Assembly (NCBI RefSeq): GCF_041260665.1
Contig: NZ_JBGCCT010000006.1
Coordinates: 310,001 to 374,000 of the forward strand
Direction of reading: 5' to 3'
Length of the DNA: 64,000 bases
From: Catenulispora sp. GP43
GTDB taxonomy: Bacteria > Actinomycetota > Actinomycetes > Streptomycetales > Catenulisporaceae
Each line of letters begins with the position of its first letter. Position 1 is the first letter of the stretch. The notes below the pieces were generated by a model. That model did no database searches, was not told the DNA's origin, and saw nothing but the letters and a program-made list of their open reading frames with translations. A program made the translations under genes and the position numbers. Positions 8,791-17,096 of the stretch are shown here, one piece after another.

Positions 8791-9752
8791 TCGCCCGGGG
8801 TTTCAGTGGTCGCGTCGGCTTCGGGGGCCGCTTCGGCTTCAGTGGTCGCTTCGGTTTCGGGCGCCGCGTCGGATTCAGTGGTCGCTTCGGCTCCGGTGTC
8901 CGGATCCCGCTGGGGATCAGTGTCCGAATCCTCCCCGGTCCCAGTCCCGGACCCGGTCCCCGGCCGGTCGCGGCGAATCCACAGGTAGGCCAGCGCGCCG
9001 AGGAACACGATGAGCGAGACCCAGTCGTTGACCCGCAGCCCGAAGAACCGGTTGGCGTGGTCGTCGCGCAGGGCCTCGACCACCGCGCGGCCGGCGGTGT
9101 AGGCCGCGACGTAGATCGCGAACAGCCGCCCGCGGTTCGGGTGCCACTTGCGGTCGATCCAGACCAGCGCGAGCGCCACCGTGACGTCCCAGATCGACTC
9201 GTACAGGAAGGTCGGCTGGTAGAAGACGGCGTCCGGGGTGTTCGGCGGACGGTGCGAGGGGTCGATGCGGATCGCCCACGGCAGCCCGGAGGGACGGCCG
9301 TACAGCTCCTGGTTGAAGTAGTTGCCCCAGCGGCCGATCGCCTGCGCCAGTGCCAGCGCCGGCGCCGCCGCGTCGGCGAAGTCGGCGAGGTCGATCCCCT
9401 TGCGGCGGCAGCCGATCCACGCGCCGACCGCGCCGAGCGCGACCGCGCCCCAGATCCCGAGCCCGCCGTCCCAGATGTAGAACGCCTTGACCGGGTCCTC
9501 GCCGGACTTGAAGTAGAGCTCCGGGTCGGTGATGACGTGGTAGAGCCGACCGCCGACCAGCCCGAACGGCACCGCCCAGATCGCGATGTCGACCACGTCC
9601 TCGCGGTGGCCGCCGCGGGCCTCCCAGCGCCGGCCGGTCCACACCACCGCGACCACGATGCCGAGCAGGATGCACATCGCGTAGGCCCGGATCGGGATCG
9701 GACCCAGGTGCCACACGCCCTGCGACGGGCTCGGCAGATACGCCAACGTCAT
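8787..9752 (-). CDS. lgt: Prolipoprotein diacylglyceryl transferase
   Basis: A 321-residue Lgt, which moves diacylglycerol from phosphatidylglycerol to the lipobox Cys of prelipoproteins. The core has seven membrane segments, the Lgt signature GRWGNYFNQELYGRP, and the usual N-terminal PIRAYAMCILLGI. The start at 9752 gives MTLAYLPSPSQG; the frame runs 100 codons further but that part is not Lgt-like. The C-terminal 50 residues are an acidic Thr/Glu/Ala-rich tail from 36-bp repeats, absent from the catalytic core of the family. It precedes and is coupled to the PAP2 gene. Confidence 0.93.
   Translation of the reverse strand: MTLAYLPSPSQGVWHLGPIPIRAYAMCILLGIVVAVVWTGRRWEARGGHREDVVDIAIWAVPFGLVGGRLYHVITDPELYFKSGEDPVKAFYIWDGGLGIWGAVALGAVGAWIGCRRKGIDLADFADAAAPALALAQAIGRWGNYFNQELYGRPSGLPWAIRIDPSHRPPNTPDAVFYQPTFLYESIWDVTVALALVWIDRKWHPNRGRLFAIYVAAYTAGRAVVEALRDDHANRFFGLRVNDWVSLIVFLGALAYLWIRRDRPGTGSGTGTGEDSDTDPQRDPDTGAEATTESDAAPETEATTEAEAAPEADATTETPGE
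8802..8909 (-). repeat. 36-bp repeats encoding the acidic tail of Lgt
   Basis: Three imperfect 36-bp units start at 8802, 8838 and 8874 on the plus strand (TTCAGTGGTCGC at each start). They encode 12-residue Thr/Glu/Ala-rich repeats in the Lgt C-terminus. Confidence 0.85.
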
Positions 9753-9919
9753 CGCCGCGACCACCCCTGCTTGTTCCGGCCGCGCCGGCCGGTCCGCCGC
9801 GGTGCGTCTGGCCAGACTACATCGGTGACAAAGATGTTCGGTGGCCGAAGTATTGTGGGCGCCGATCGTGACATGGCTCGACGCTACCGACTTCGCGGGG
9901 CGGAGGGCGGCTTTGGGAT

Positions 9920-10792
9920 CTAACAAGGCGGCAGTGTCGACGTCATCCAGTGTGCGAACGGCAGGAGAAGCATCGGCCCGAACACGCGCAGGACGGTGAG
10001 GGCCATCTGCCCGATCGGCCAGACCGACGTGTGGCAGCCGCCGGCCGGCCACACGACTCGGTCCGTGCCGGCGACCCGGAACGGGACCTGGGCCCGGGGC
10101 GCCGGCGTCACCAGCGGCTCCAGGAGCTTCAGGAGCTTCAGCGGTTCCAGCGACTCCACGCGCTGGTCACGCATCAGCGGAACGTAGTAGTGCTGGGCGA
10201 GAACATGGATCGATATGAACGTGCGCCATGGTGCCTTGTACAGCGAAATGCTGTAGCCGACGGATCTGGAGTATGTGCTGGCGTGCAGTAGCCGGCGCCA
10301 CAACCGCACGCGATGGACGATCAGGAGGGCGAGGCCGGCCAACGGCAGAACGCCCATGACCGCGATCATGCCCACGACTGCTCCGTCCACGCTCGACGGC
10401 GTGTCCCATCCGCACGTATTCGGCGGGTCGACGACCTGGACGTGCTCGCCGAGTGTGTAGCGGGTGTCGCTGTCGGGCTGGTAGTCGTGCAGGCCGCCGG
10501 CCGGATCGATCCACTGCAGCATCAGCGCGCCCGGCTTGGCGGGGTCCTGGATGACGGTGGTCGTCCGCTGCGGGTATCCGGTCCATTGCAGCGCTTGGCG
10601 GTCGGCCGGCAGTGAGACCGCGACCAGTATCGCCCAGCACAGTGCGTAGACGACGCATTCTGCGATGGTGCGCCACCGGAACTGGCGCCGGGCTTCGTGC
10701 TCGGTGAGGCCGGTTCGGCGTGCTGCGTTCTTCTGCTGGTCGGTCAGAAGCGGTCGGCGGCCGAAGCTGTCTCTGGCGTCGGACTTAGCCAC
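9920..10792 (-). CDS. Membrane protein with DUF3592-like extracytoplasmic domain
   Basis: A 290-residue protein with one helix near residue 45, an extracytoplasmic beta-rich domain (about 65-135) ending in YTLGEHVQVVDPPN, a second helix near 145-170, and a further hydrophobic segment near the C-terminus. The layout resembles DUF3592 proteins, whose role is unknown. GTG 10792 is preferred because GGGGGGAC precedes it and because the 63 codons upstream look non-coding. It contains a small leucine-rich near-repeat (EPLKLLKLLEPL). Confidence 0.6.
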   Translation of the reverse strand: MAKSDARDSFGRRPLLTDQQKNAARRTGLTEHEARRQFRWRTIAECVVYALCWAILVAVSLPADRQALQWTGYPQRTTTVIQDPAKPGALMLQWIDPAGGLHDYQPDSDTRYTLGEHVQVVDPPNTCGWDTPSSVDGAVVGMIAVMGVLPLAGLALLIVHRVRLWRRLLHASTYSRSVGYSISLYKAPWRTFISIHVLAQHYYVPLMRDQRVESLEPLKLLKLLEPLVTPAPRAQVPFRVAGTDRVVWPAGGCHTSVWPIGQMALTVLRVFGPMLLLPFAHWMTSTLPPC

Positions 10793-10805
10793 GGTGTCCC
10801 CCCAA

Positions 10806-10849
10806 TAGCGATTCTCTATGAGTATCGCTATGACTCTCTCTCTAGCGAT
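10806..10849 (-). promoter_or_regulatory. Inverted repeat plus third copy upstream of membrane gene
   Basis: TAGCGAT (10806-10812) and ATCGCTA (10824-10830) form a perfect 7-bp inverted repeat, and a third TAGCGAT lies at 10843-10849. The stretch is AT-rich against the genome and ends 14 bases before the GTG start at 10792, so an operator or promoter is likely. From 10850 to 11059 I see nothing supportable. Confidence 0.45.
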
Positions 10850-11059
10850 CCGTTCATCGCCGCGAGCACGCGGATCGCCGCGGCCAGGTCGTCCGGCGCG
10901 AGGGCCGGGGTGCGCGTCGACGACGGACAGGACCAGGAACTGGGCCGGCGAGGTGCTGTCGATCATGACGACACCCGACAAGGCCTACCGGTGGGTGGTA
11001 CCGCGATGGCGCGGTTCGCGCGGCTCGGGGGTGGACGGCGGGGGTGACGGGGATGCCCC

Positions 11060-12133
11060 TCAATCCATCTCGGGCAGCGTCCGCGGCAGCCCGAAGCGCG
11101 CCATGACATCGGTGGTGAAGCTGGTGATGGCGCTGATGTGGTCGCCGGCCGTGGTGATGACCAGGAAACAGTAGGCGTGGTAGACGCCGGAGTGCGGATC
11201 CGCCAAGTACAAGCCGACAGCAGGCTGGCCGTTGGCGTGCGTGGGCACCACGCGGTAGCAGCGGCCCGGGATGAAAGCCGTGGCGCCGAGGATGCGCCGG
11301 GCCGTCTCGCTGCCGCGGTACTCCAGCATGGCCGGCGGCATCGACAGCCGCACGTCCGTGACGAGCAGGTCGATCAGCGCGTCCAGGTCGGTGCGTTCCA
11401 GGGCGTCGGTGAGCCGGGCGACGAGCCTGCGTTCGGCGGCGGTGTCGAGGTGGCGTGAAGGCCTGCCGCCGCCACTGCTCCCGCTGCCGCCACCGCTGCC
11501 GCCACGGCCACCGCTACCCCCGCTGGACTCGGCGAGATGGCTGTCGACCGTCGCGCGCGCCCGCTTCAGCGCGCTCTGCACCGACTCCTGCGTCGTGTCC
11601 AGCATCCGCGCGACCTCGGCGGCGTGGTAGCCCAGCACGTCGCGCAGGACGAGCACGGCGCGCTGGCGTGGCGGCAGCAGTTGCAGGGCCGTGATGAAGG
11701 CCAGGGAGATGGCCTCGCTGCTCTCGTAGCGGGCCTCGGGTCCGGGGTGTTCGTCGGCGAGGTGGTCGAGCAGTACGTCGGGGTAGGGCTCCAGCCAGGG
11801 CGGGGCGTCGCCGGTGCCGGTCGCGTCGGGCAGGGTGGCCTCGGGGTGCGGGGTGGCGATGCGGGGGCGGCGGCTGTCGGCGCGCAGCATGCTCAGGCAG
11901 CGGTTGGTCGCGATCTGATACAGCCAGGTCCGGATCGAGGAGCGCCGGCCGAACTCGCCGAGGCTACGCCAGGCGGACACGAGGGTCTCCTGGAGTGCGT
12001 CCTCGGCGTCCTGCAGGGATCCCAGGATGCGGTAGCAGTGCACCTGCAACTCGTGGGAGTGCGGTTCGACCAGTTCGCGAAACGCGTCGTGGTCGCCCGC
12101 GGCGGCCTTGGCGATCAGGTCCGTGGTCTCCAT
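11060..12133 (-). CDS. ECF sigma factor with C-terminal SnoaL-like domain
   Basis: A 357-residue sigma-70 family factor. Region 2 has HCYRILGSLQDAEDALQETLVSAW, here seen as LQDAEDALQETLVSAW near residue 40; region 4 has LPPRQRAVLVLRDVLGYHAAEV near 155. A Gly/Ser-rich linker joins a SnoaL/NTF2-like domain (about 235-345), as in the ECF56/SigG-type groups where this domain replaces a classical anti-sigma factor. ATG 12133 follows a GAGGA. It is divergent from the YCII-MFS operon across a palindrome, so it probably controls that operon. Confidence 0.85.
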   Translation of the reverse strand: METTDLIAKAAAGDHDAFRELVEPHSHELQVHCYRILGSLQDAEDALQETLVSAWRSLGEFGRRSSIRTWLYQIATNRCLSMLRADSRRPRIATPHPEATLPDATGTGDAPPWLEPYPDVLLDHLADEHPGPEARYESSEAISLAFITALQLLPPRQRAVLVLRDVLGYHAAEVARMLDTTQESVQSALKRARATVDSHLAESSGGSGGRGGSGGGSGSSGGGRPSRHLDTAAERRLVARLTDALERTDLDALIDLLVTDVRLSMPPAMLEYRGSETARRILGATAFIPGRCYRVVPTHANGQPAVGLYLADPHSGVYHAYCFLVITTAGDHISAITSFTTDVMARFGLPRTLPEMD

Positions 12134-12198
12134 GCATCCTCGCTTTTCTTCTTTCCGCTCCGGTGTTCGGCTGCCTATCGATACCGACGCCGCCGGGC

Positions 12199-12235
12199 CC
12201 GCGAATTGGGCGGTGTCCGCGCGCCCAATTCGCGG
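12199..12235. promoter_or_regulatory. Perfect 14-bp palindrome between ECF sigma and YCII genes
   Basis: Arms CCGCGAATTGGGCG (12199-12212) and CGCCCAATTCGCGG (12222-12235) match perfectly around a 9-base spacer. The element sits centrally in the 178-bp divergent intergenic region with no T tract on either side, so a shared operator is likelier than a terminator. Confidence 0.6.
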
Positions 12236-12311
12236 CCGGGCCGGCGTCCACCCGATTGGAGGCGGTCCCGGTCCGGGGCGCGCCCCGGACACCGAGAAAA
12301 GGACCGCAGAA

Positions 12312-12611
12312 ATGGCTAAGTACGTTCTCTCGTTCCGCGTCCCCGCCGACTACAAGCCCGACGCCGGGACCCCGGCCGAGTGGCAGGCCTGGTTCCGCGG
12401 GCTCGGCCCGGCCCTGGTGGACGTCGGCAAGGCGGTGACCGCCTACGCCTCGCTCGGCGAGGTCGGCGGCGGCGGCTCCCGGTTCGTCGCCTACTCGGTG
12501 GTGGCCGCCGAGGACATGGACTCCGCGCTGGCACTGGCCGAGGACTGCCCGGTGCTGCGGGTCGGCGGCGGCATCGAGATCGGCCCGGAGATGGAGGTCC
12601 CCGAGTCGTGA
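12312..12611 (+). CDS. YCII-related protein
   Basis: A 99-residue protein of the YCII/DGPF-like ferredoxin-fold family (MAKYVLSFRVPADY, a central region with FVAYSVVAAEDMDSALALAEDCP). Such proteins are often encoded beside ECF sigma factors in actinobacteria, but their biochemical role is not settled. AAAAGGA precedes the ATG. The stop overlaps the MFS start as GTGA. Confidence 0.8.
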   Translation: MAKYVLSFRVPADYKPDAGTPAEWQAWFRGLGPALVDVGKAVTAYASLGEVGGGGSRFVAYSVVAAEDMDSALALAEDCPVLRVGGGIEIGPEMEVPES

Positions 12612-14104
12612 GCGATGTCATGAACCCCTCGACGGCGCCGCCGGCGTCGTTCCTGGCGACCGGGCGCGGCAAGGCCACGCTGGCGCTGCTGTGCCTGGTG
12701 ACGTTCCTGGACGTGATGGACGGCGCCATCGTGAACGTCGCGCTGCCGACCATCCGGACGCACCTGGGCTTCTCGGTGCAGAACCTGCAGTGGGTGGTCA
12801 GCGGCTATCTGATCACCTACGGCGGCTTCCTGCTGCTCGGCGGCCGGGCCGCGGACCTGCTCGGCCGCCGGCGGCTGCTGATCGCCGGGACCACGCTGTT
12901 CGCGGCCGCCTCGCTGGCCTGCGGGCTCGCCGACAGCCAGGGGCCCCTGGTCGGGGCCCGGCTGGCCCAGGGCTTCGGGGCGGCGATGATGTCCCCGGCC
13001 GCGCTGTCCATCCTGACCACCACGTTCCAGGACTCCGACCGGCACAAGGCGCTGGGCGCGTGGGCCGGGATCAGCGGGATGGCCTCGGCGGTCGGGTTGT
13101 TCTTCGGCGGGCTGCTCACCGAGGACTTCGGCTGGCGGTGGGTGTTCTTCGTCAGCCTCCCGCTGTGCGCGCTGGTGCTGGCCGGGACGTTCCGGCTCCT
13201 GAAGGCCGACCACGGCCGGCCCGCGCCGGGCGGTTTCGACGCCCTCGGCGCGGTCCTGGTCACCGCCGCCATGCTGCTGCTGATCTTCACGGTGGTGCAG
13301 GCGCCGGACGTGGGCTGGGGCGCGGGCCGCACCGTCGGCGGGCTGGCCGCCGCGGCGGTGCTGATGGCCGCGTTCCTGGTCAACGAGCAGCGGCGGGCCC
13401 ATCCGCTGGTCCCGTTGTCGATCTTCCGGATCAAGGGCCTGGGAGCGGCCGACGCCACCCAGGTGATCGCCTGGGCCGGCTTCTACTCGATGTTCTTCTT
13501 TGTCACGCTGTACATGCAGAACGTCCTGGGCTTCTCCCAGCTGGAATCCGGGCTCTGCTACCTGCCGGTGAGCGTCGGCATCGGGTTCGGCTCGACGCTG
13601 GCCACGAAGATGTTCGTCCGGACCGGCACCCGTCCGATCATCGTCTCCGGCGCGCTGCTCGCCGCCGGCGGCATCCTGTGGCTGTCCCGCATCCCGGCGG
13701 ACGGGAGCTATGCCGGCAACCTGCTCGCCCCGCTCGTGATCATGGGGCTCGGGCTGGGGCTGCTGTACGCCGGGGTGCAGACGGCCGCGAACGCCGGGGT
13801 GCCGGAGGACCAGGCCGGCCTGGCCGCCGCCCTGATCACCGCCTCGTTCCAGCTCGGGTCGGCGCTCGGGCTGGCGGCGTTCAGCGGGATCGCGACCAGC
13901 CGCACCAGTCAGCTGCTGGCCGCGCACACCCCGCTCCCGCAGGCACTCACCGCCGGATTCCAACGGGCCCTGCTCGTCAGTGCCCTGTGTCTGGTGGCGG
14001 CCGGGGTCATCGCGCTGCGGGCGTCCAACACCCGCGGGGAGGCTGTTGCCGCGTTGGAGGGGGAGGGGCGGCAGACTCTGGAACCTTCCTACGGCCCCGT
14101 ATAG
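12608..14104 (+). CDS. MFS drug exporter, DHA2 (14-TM) family
   Basis: A 498-residue EmrB/QacA-type proton-drug antiporter. Typical features are LVTFLDVMDGAIVNVALPTI in helix 1, motif A as GGRAADLLGRRR near residue 78, and about fourteen hydrophobic segments. GTG 12608 overlaps the YCII stop; ATG 12620 is an alternative. Co-transcribed with the YCII gene and probably under the divergent ECF sigma factor. The substrate is unknown. The stop codon lies in a short repeat array. Confidence 0.88.
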   Translation: MSDVMNPSTAPPASFLATGRGKATLALLCLVTFLDVMDGAIVNVALPTIRTHLGFSVQNLQWVVSGYLITYGGFLLLGGRAADLLGRRRLLIAGTTLFAAASLACGLADSQGPLVGARLAQGFGAAMMSPAALSILTTTFQDSDRHKALGAWAGISGMASAVGLFFGGLLTEDFGWRWVFFVSLPLCALVLAGTFRLLKADHGRPAPGGFDALGAVLVTAAMLLLIFTVVQAPDVGWGAGRTVGGLAAAAVLMAAFLVNEQRRAHPLVPLSIFRIKGLGAADATQVIAWAGFYSMFFFVTLYMQNVLGFSQLESGLCYLPVSVGIGFGSTLATKMFVRTGTRPIIVSGALLAAGGILWLSRIPADGSYAGNLLAPLVIMGLGLGLLYAGVQTAANAGVPEDQAGLAAALITASFQLGSALGLAAFSGIATSRTSQLLAAHTPLPQALTAGFQRALLVSALCLVAAGVIALRASNTRGEAVAALEGEGRQTLEPSYGPV

Positions 14105-14124
14105 GCCCGTATAGGCCCCGTACA
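14093..14124 (+). repeat. 10/11-bp repeats spanning the MFS stop codon
   Basis: Three near-identical units (GGCCCCGTATA, GGCCCGTATA, GGCCCCGTACA) run through the TAG stop at 14102-14104. Confidence 0.8.
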
Positions 14125-14136
14125 GGGCCCCGAGAC

Positions 14137-14175
14137 GGAATCCCGGGATGGCGTTCCAGGCCACCCCGGGATTCC
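14137..14175. terminator. Bidirectional hairpin between convergent genes
   Basis: Arms GGAATCCCGGG (14137-14147) and CCCGGGATTCC (14165-14175) are perfect, and pairing extends three more base pairs past one mismatch. It lies between the MFS gene and the convergent PNPOx gene and could end both transcripts. Confidence 0.65.
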
Positions 14176-14184
14176 CTTCGCGCT

Positions 14185-14586
14185 CTACGCCAGCCCCGGC
14201 ACCGGCACCCGCACCGTCCCCAGCACCCGCTTCACCTCGATCTCGATCACCACCCGCAGCGGGTTCGGCCGCGGCTCCCCGTACCGCGCGGCGTAGCGGC
14301 GCTCGGCGTCGGCGACCGCTTCGGGGTCCGGGTTCACGCGGGCCACGCCTTCCAGCGTGGTCCAGCGGCCGCGGTCGGCCTGCGTCACCGCGACCGGCAG
14401 GGTGCCGGCGGCGGCGATGCGGCGGGCCTTGGCGCTGGTGCCGCTGGTGATGATGCGGGCCAGGCCGGTTTCCGGGTCGTAGACGACGCCCACCGGGACC
14501 AGGTGCGGGGTGCCGTCGGGGCGGACCGAGGCCAGGCTGCAGATGTGGCGTTCGGTCCAGAACGCCATGCCGTCGGGGTCGGACAT
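14185..14586 (-). CDS. PNPOx-fold F420/FMN-dependent enzyme
   Basis: A 133-residue split-barrel protein of the pyridoxamine-phosphate-oxidase-like superfamily, closest in pattern to the actinobacterial F420-dependent set (TIGR03618-like). Key segments are HICSLASVRPDGTPHLVPVG, a short KARRIAAAG basic patch for cofactor phosphate, and GRWTTLEGVARV. The substrate is unknown. It lies downstream of the GGDEF-EAL gene's stop in the opposite order on the same strand, with 59 bases between. Confidence 0.8.
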   Translation of the reverse strand: MSDPDGMAFWTERHICSLASVRPDGTPHLVPVGVVYDPETGLARIITSGTSAKARRIAAAGTLPVAVTQADRGRWTTLEGVARVNPDPEAVADAERRYAARYGEPRPNPLRVVIEIEVKRVLGTVRVPVPGLA

Positions 14587-14645
14587 CGGGCCTCCATCGA
14601 GGTGCTGTGCTGCGGAAGTGGTTCCCCGAGTCTGCGGGGTCTGCC

Positions 14646-17024
14646 TTAATTGCAGGACATCGCCTCGACGGCCGGCGCGCCGTTGCGCAGCAGCTCCCCG
14701 AACTCGTCCGGGCCCAGCGGCTTCGCGAACAGGTACCCCTGGGCGAAGTCGCAGCCGAGCTCGCGCAGCCGGTCGGCCTGCTCGGGCGTCTCGACGCCCT
14801 CGGCCACCACCCGCATGCCGAGCGCGTGCGCCAGCGTGATCACCGCGACCACGATCGCGTCGTCGCCGCGGTCGCGGGTCAGGCCGCTGATGAACACGCG
14901 GTCGATCTTCAGCGTGTCGACCGGGTTGTCGCGCAGGTGCCCGAGGGAGGAGTAGCCGGTGCCGTAGTCGTCCAGCGCGATCTTGATGCCGGCGGCGGAG
15001 AACGCGGCCAGGGCGGAGCGCGCGGTCAGCGAGGCCTCGTGGACCGCGGTCTCGGTGACCTCCAGGCAGATCCGGTCGGCCGGCACGTTGTTCCGCGCGA
15101 TCGCCTTGGTGACCTGGCTGACCAGGTCGGAGTCGTGGGACAGCTGGCGGCTGGACAGGTTCACGGCCAGCAGGGGAAGGCGGGCGTCCGCGCCGCCGTC
15201 AGTCTCTGCAGCGCGCTGAAGTGCGCCGTCGTCGTCATCGCCGTCATCGCCGTCCGCCGCCAGCTCCGCGTTCCACGTCGCCAGCTGCCGGCACGCCTCG
15301 TCCAGCACCCACCGCCCGATCGGCACGATCAGCTGCGTCTCCTCGGCCACCTCCAGGAACGCCCCCGGGGCCAGCAGCCCGCGCTCGGGGTGCCGCCAGC
15401 GGATCAGCGCCTCGGCGCCGGTCACCCGGCCGTCCTCCAGCGCCACGATCGGCTGGTAGACCAGCGTGAACTCGCCGCGCTCGACCGCCTGGCGCAGGTC
15501 CTGCTCCAGGTTCATGCGGTGCACGGCGCGCTCGTGCGTGGCCGGCTCGAAGAAGCGGTAGCCGCCGGCCACCGCGCCGTCGGCCTTGGCCTGGTACATC
15601 GCGGCGTCCGCGTCGCGCAGCAGCTCGTCCACGGTGGTGTCCGGGCCGTGCGCCAGGGCTATCCCGATGCTGGTGCGCACGTGCATCGGCTTGCCGGCGC
15701 AGTCGAAGGGCCGGATCAGGCAGTCGATGACGCGCTGGGCGATCACCGCGGCCTCGGCGTGCCCGGCCACGTTCTCGCACAGCACCACGAACTCGTCCCC
15801 GCCGAAGCGGGCCACCAGGTCGCCGCGGCGCACCGCCTTGCGCAGCCGGTCGGCGACCGCGGCCAGCAGGGCGTCGCCGGCGGCGTGCCCGAGGCTGTCG
15901 TTGACCAGCTTGAACCGGTCCAGGTCCAGGAACAGCACGGCGAGCCGGCCGTCCTGGCCGCCGCCGAACTCGATCGCCTCCCGGATCCGGCTGACCAGCA
16001 GCGTGCGGTTGGCCAGGCCGGTCAGCGGGTCGCGCACCGCCTGCTCGGCCAGCGCCTCCTCGATCCGGCGGCGCTCGGTCAGGTCCCGGCTGACCGACAG
16101 CACGCTGGCCACCTGCCCGTCGCCGTCGAGTTCGGGCACGAAGCGGGTGTGCAGGAACCGGGACTGGCCGACCACCGTGACGCTGAACTCCCGCTCGGTG
16201 TCCTTCCCGGTCTCCAGCACGTACCGCAGCGACTCCTCCCAGATCCCCAGGAAGTCCTCGGAGTAGCCGCGCTCCCGGGTGGTGCGCCCGAGCATCTCCA
16301 CCCCGGTGAGCTCCCGGGCCGCCGGGTTGGCGTAGGTGCAGCGCAGGTCCCGGTCGAACCGGGCCATCAGGTCCGGGCTGGTGTCCAGCAGGGTCTTGAG
16401 CTCGCGCCCGACCCGGTCCAGTTCGGCGGTCCGGGCCTTGAGCTCGCGTTCGGAGATCTTGCGCGCGGTGATGTCGCGGCTGATCCCGAAGGTGCCGATG
16501 ATCCGGCCGTCGAAGTCGCGCAGCGGCTGCTTGCTGGCGCTGAGCGTCTCCTCCTCCGGGGTGCCCGGGCGCAGGTGGGGCTCCTCGAAGTCGGTGATCG
16601 CCCGGCCGGTGCTCATGATCGACTGCTCGGTGGCGAAGGCCGCGGCGGCGTGCTCGGGGGTGAAGTAGTCGCGGACCGTCTTGCCGATCATCGCGGCCGG
16701 CGCGGTGCCGCTGAACTCCGCGGCGCTGTCGCTGACCCGCAGGAAGCGGGACTCGCGGTCCTTGAAGAAGATCATGTCGGCGCAGGCCGACAGCAGGTTG
16801 TGCAGGCAGATCCGGTCCAGCTCGGCCTCGTCGATCGGCCGCACCGGACCCTCCGGTCCGGGCGGGCCGGCGGACAGGTCGGCGGTGTCGAGCGCGTCAG
16901 GGCTGAACGGGGGTATCCGAGGGTGGGTCTGCGGGTGAGGTGTGCCGGGCTGTTCGGGGACCCCGTCTGGCCGCGACGGCTCGTGGGCACCTGCTCCGGT
17001 CCCGCGTTCTGCCGCACTCGTCAT
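14646..17024 (-). CDS. PAS-PAS-GGDEF-EAL c-di-GMP enzyme
   Basis: A 792-residue protein with two PAS domains (about 70-190 and 210-320), GGDEF (325-490) and EAL (505-785). The diguanylate cyclase site is intact (RFGGDEF, residues 406-412) and an inhibitory RxxD site sits five residues upstream (399-402). The phosphodiesterase motif is intact (GAEALIRW at 537-544; DDYGTGYSS later). It can thus in principle make and degrade c-di-GMP. No membrane segment is visible, so it is likely cytoplasmic and senses through PAS. A 25-residue acidic insertion (near 590-615) interrupts the EAL domain. Confidence 0.93.
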   Translation of the reverse strand: MTSAAERGTGAGAHEPSRPDGVPEQPGTPHPQTHPRIPPFSPDALDTADLSAGPPGPEGPVRPIDEAELDRICLHNLLSACADMIFFKDRESRFLRVSDSAAEFSGTAPAAMIGKTVRDYFTPEHAAAAFATEQSIMSTGRAITDFEEPHLRPGTPEEETLSASKQPLRDFDGRIIGTFGISRDITARKISERELKARTAELDRVGRELKTLLDTSPDLMARFDRDLRCTYANPAARELTGVEMLGRTTRERGYSEDFLGIWEESLRYVLETGKDTEREFSVTVVGQSRFLHTRFVPELDGDGQVASVLSVSRDLTERRRIEEALAEQAVRDPLTGLANRTLLVSRIREAIEFGGGQDGRLAVLFLDLDRFKLVNDSLGHAAGDALLAAVADRLRKAVRRGDLVARFGGDEFVVLCENVAGHAEAAVIAQRVIDCLIRPFDCAGKPMHVRTSIGIALAHGPDTTVDELLRDADAAMYQAKADGAVAGGYRFFEPATHERAVHRMNLEQDLRQAVERGEFTLVYQPIVALEDGRVTGAEALIRWRHPERGLLAPGAFLEVAEETQLIVPIGRWVLDEACRQLATWNAELAADGDDGDDDDGALQRAAETDGGADARLPLLAVNLSSRQLSHDSDLVSQVTKAIARNNVPADRICLEVTETAVHEASLTARSALAAFSAAGIKIALDDYGTGYSSLGHLRDNPVDTLKIDRVFISGLTRDRGDDAIVVAVITLAHALGMRVVAEGVETPEQADRLRELGCDFAQGYLFAKPLGPDEFGELLRNGAPAVEAMSCN

Positions 17025-17096
17025 CGATGTGTCTGCTCCCTGCGTCCAGTGATCTCCATGATATCCGAGCGGTCCTGCGCCGCCTGCTCCGGCGAA

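Noticed and set aside
8802-8909. Regular 36-bp spaced repeats as a CRISPR array
   Set aside because: The repeats are contiguous without unique spacers and lie in frame inside the lgt gene; there are no cas genes.
10793-10981. 63-codon N-terminal extension of the DUF3592-like protein
   Set aside because: The stretch has no homologous pattern, crosses the operator-like repeats, and a GTG with a G-rich ribosome site lies at 10792.
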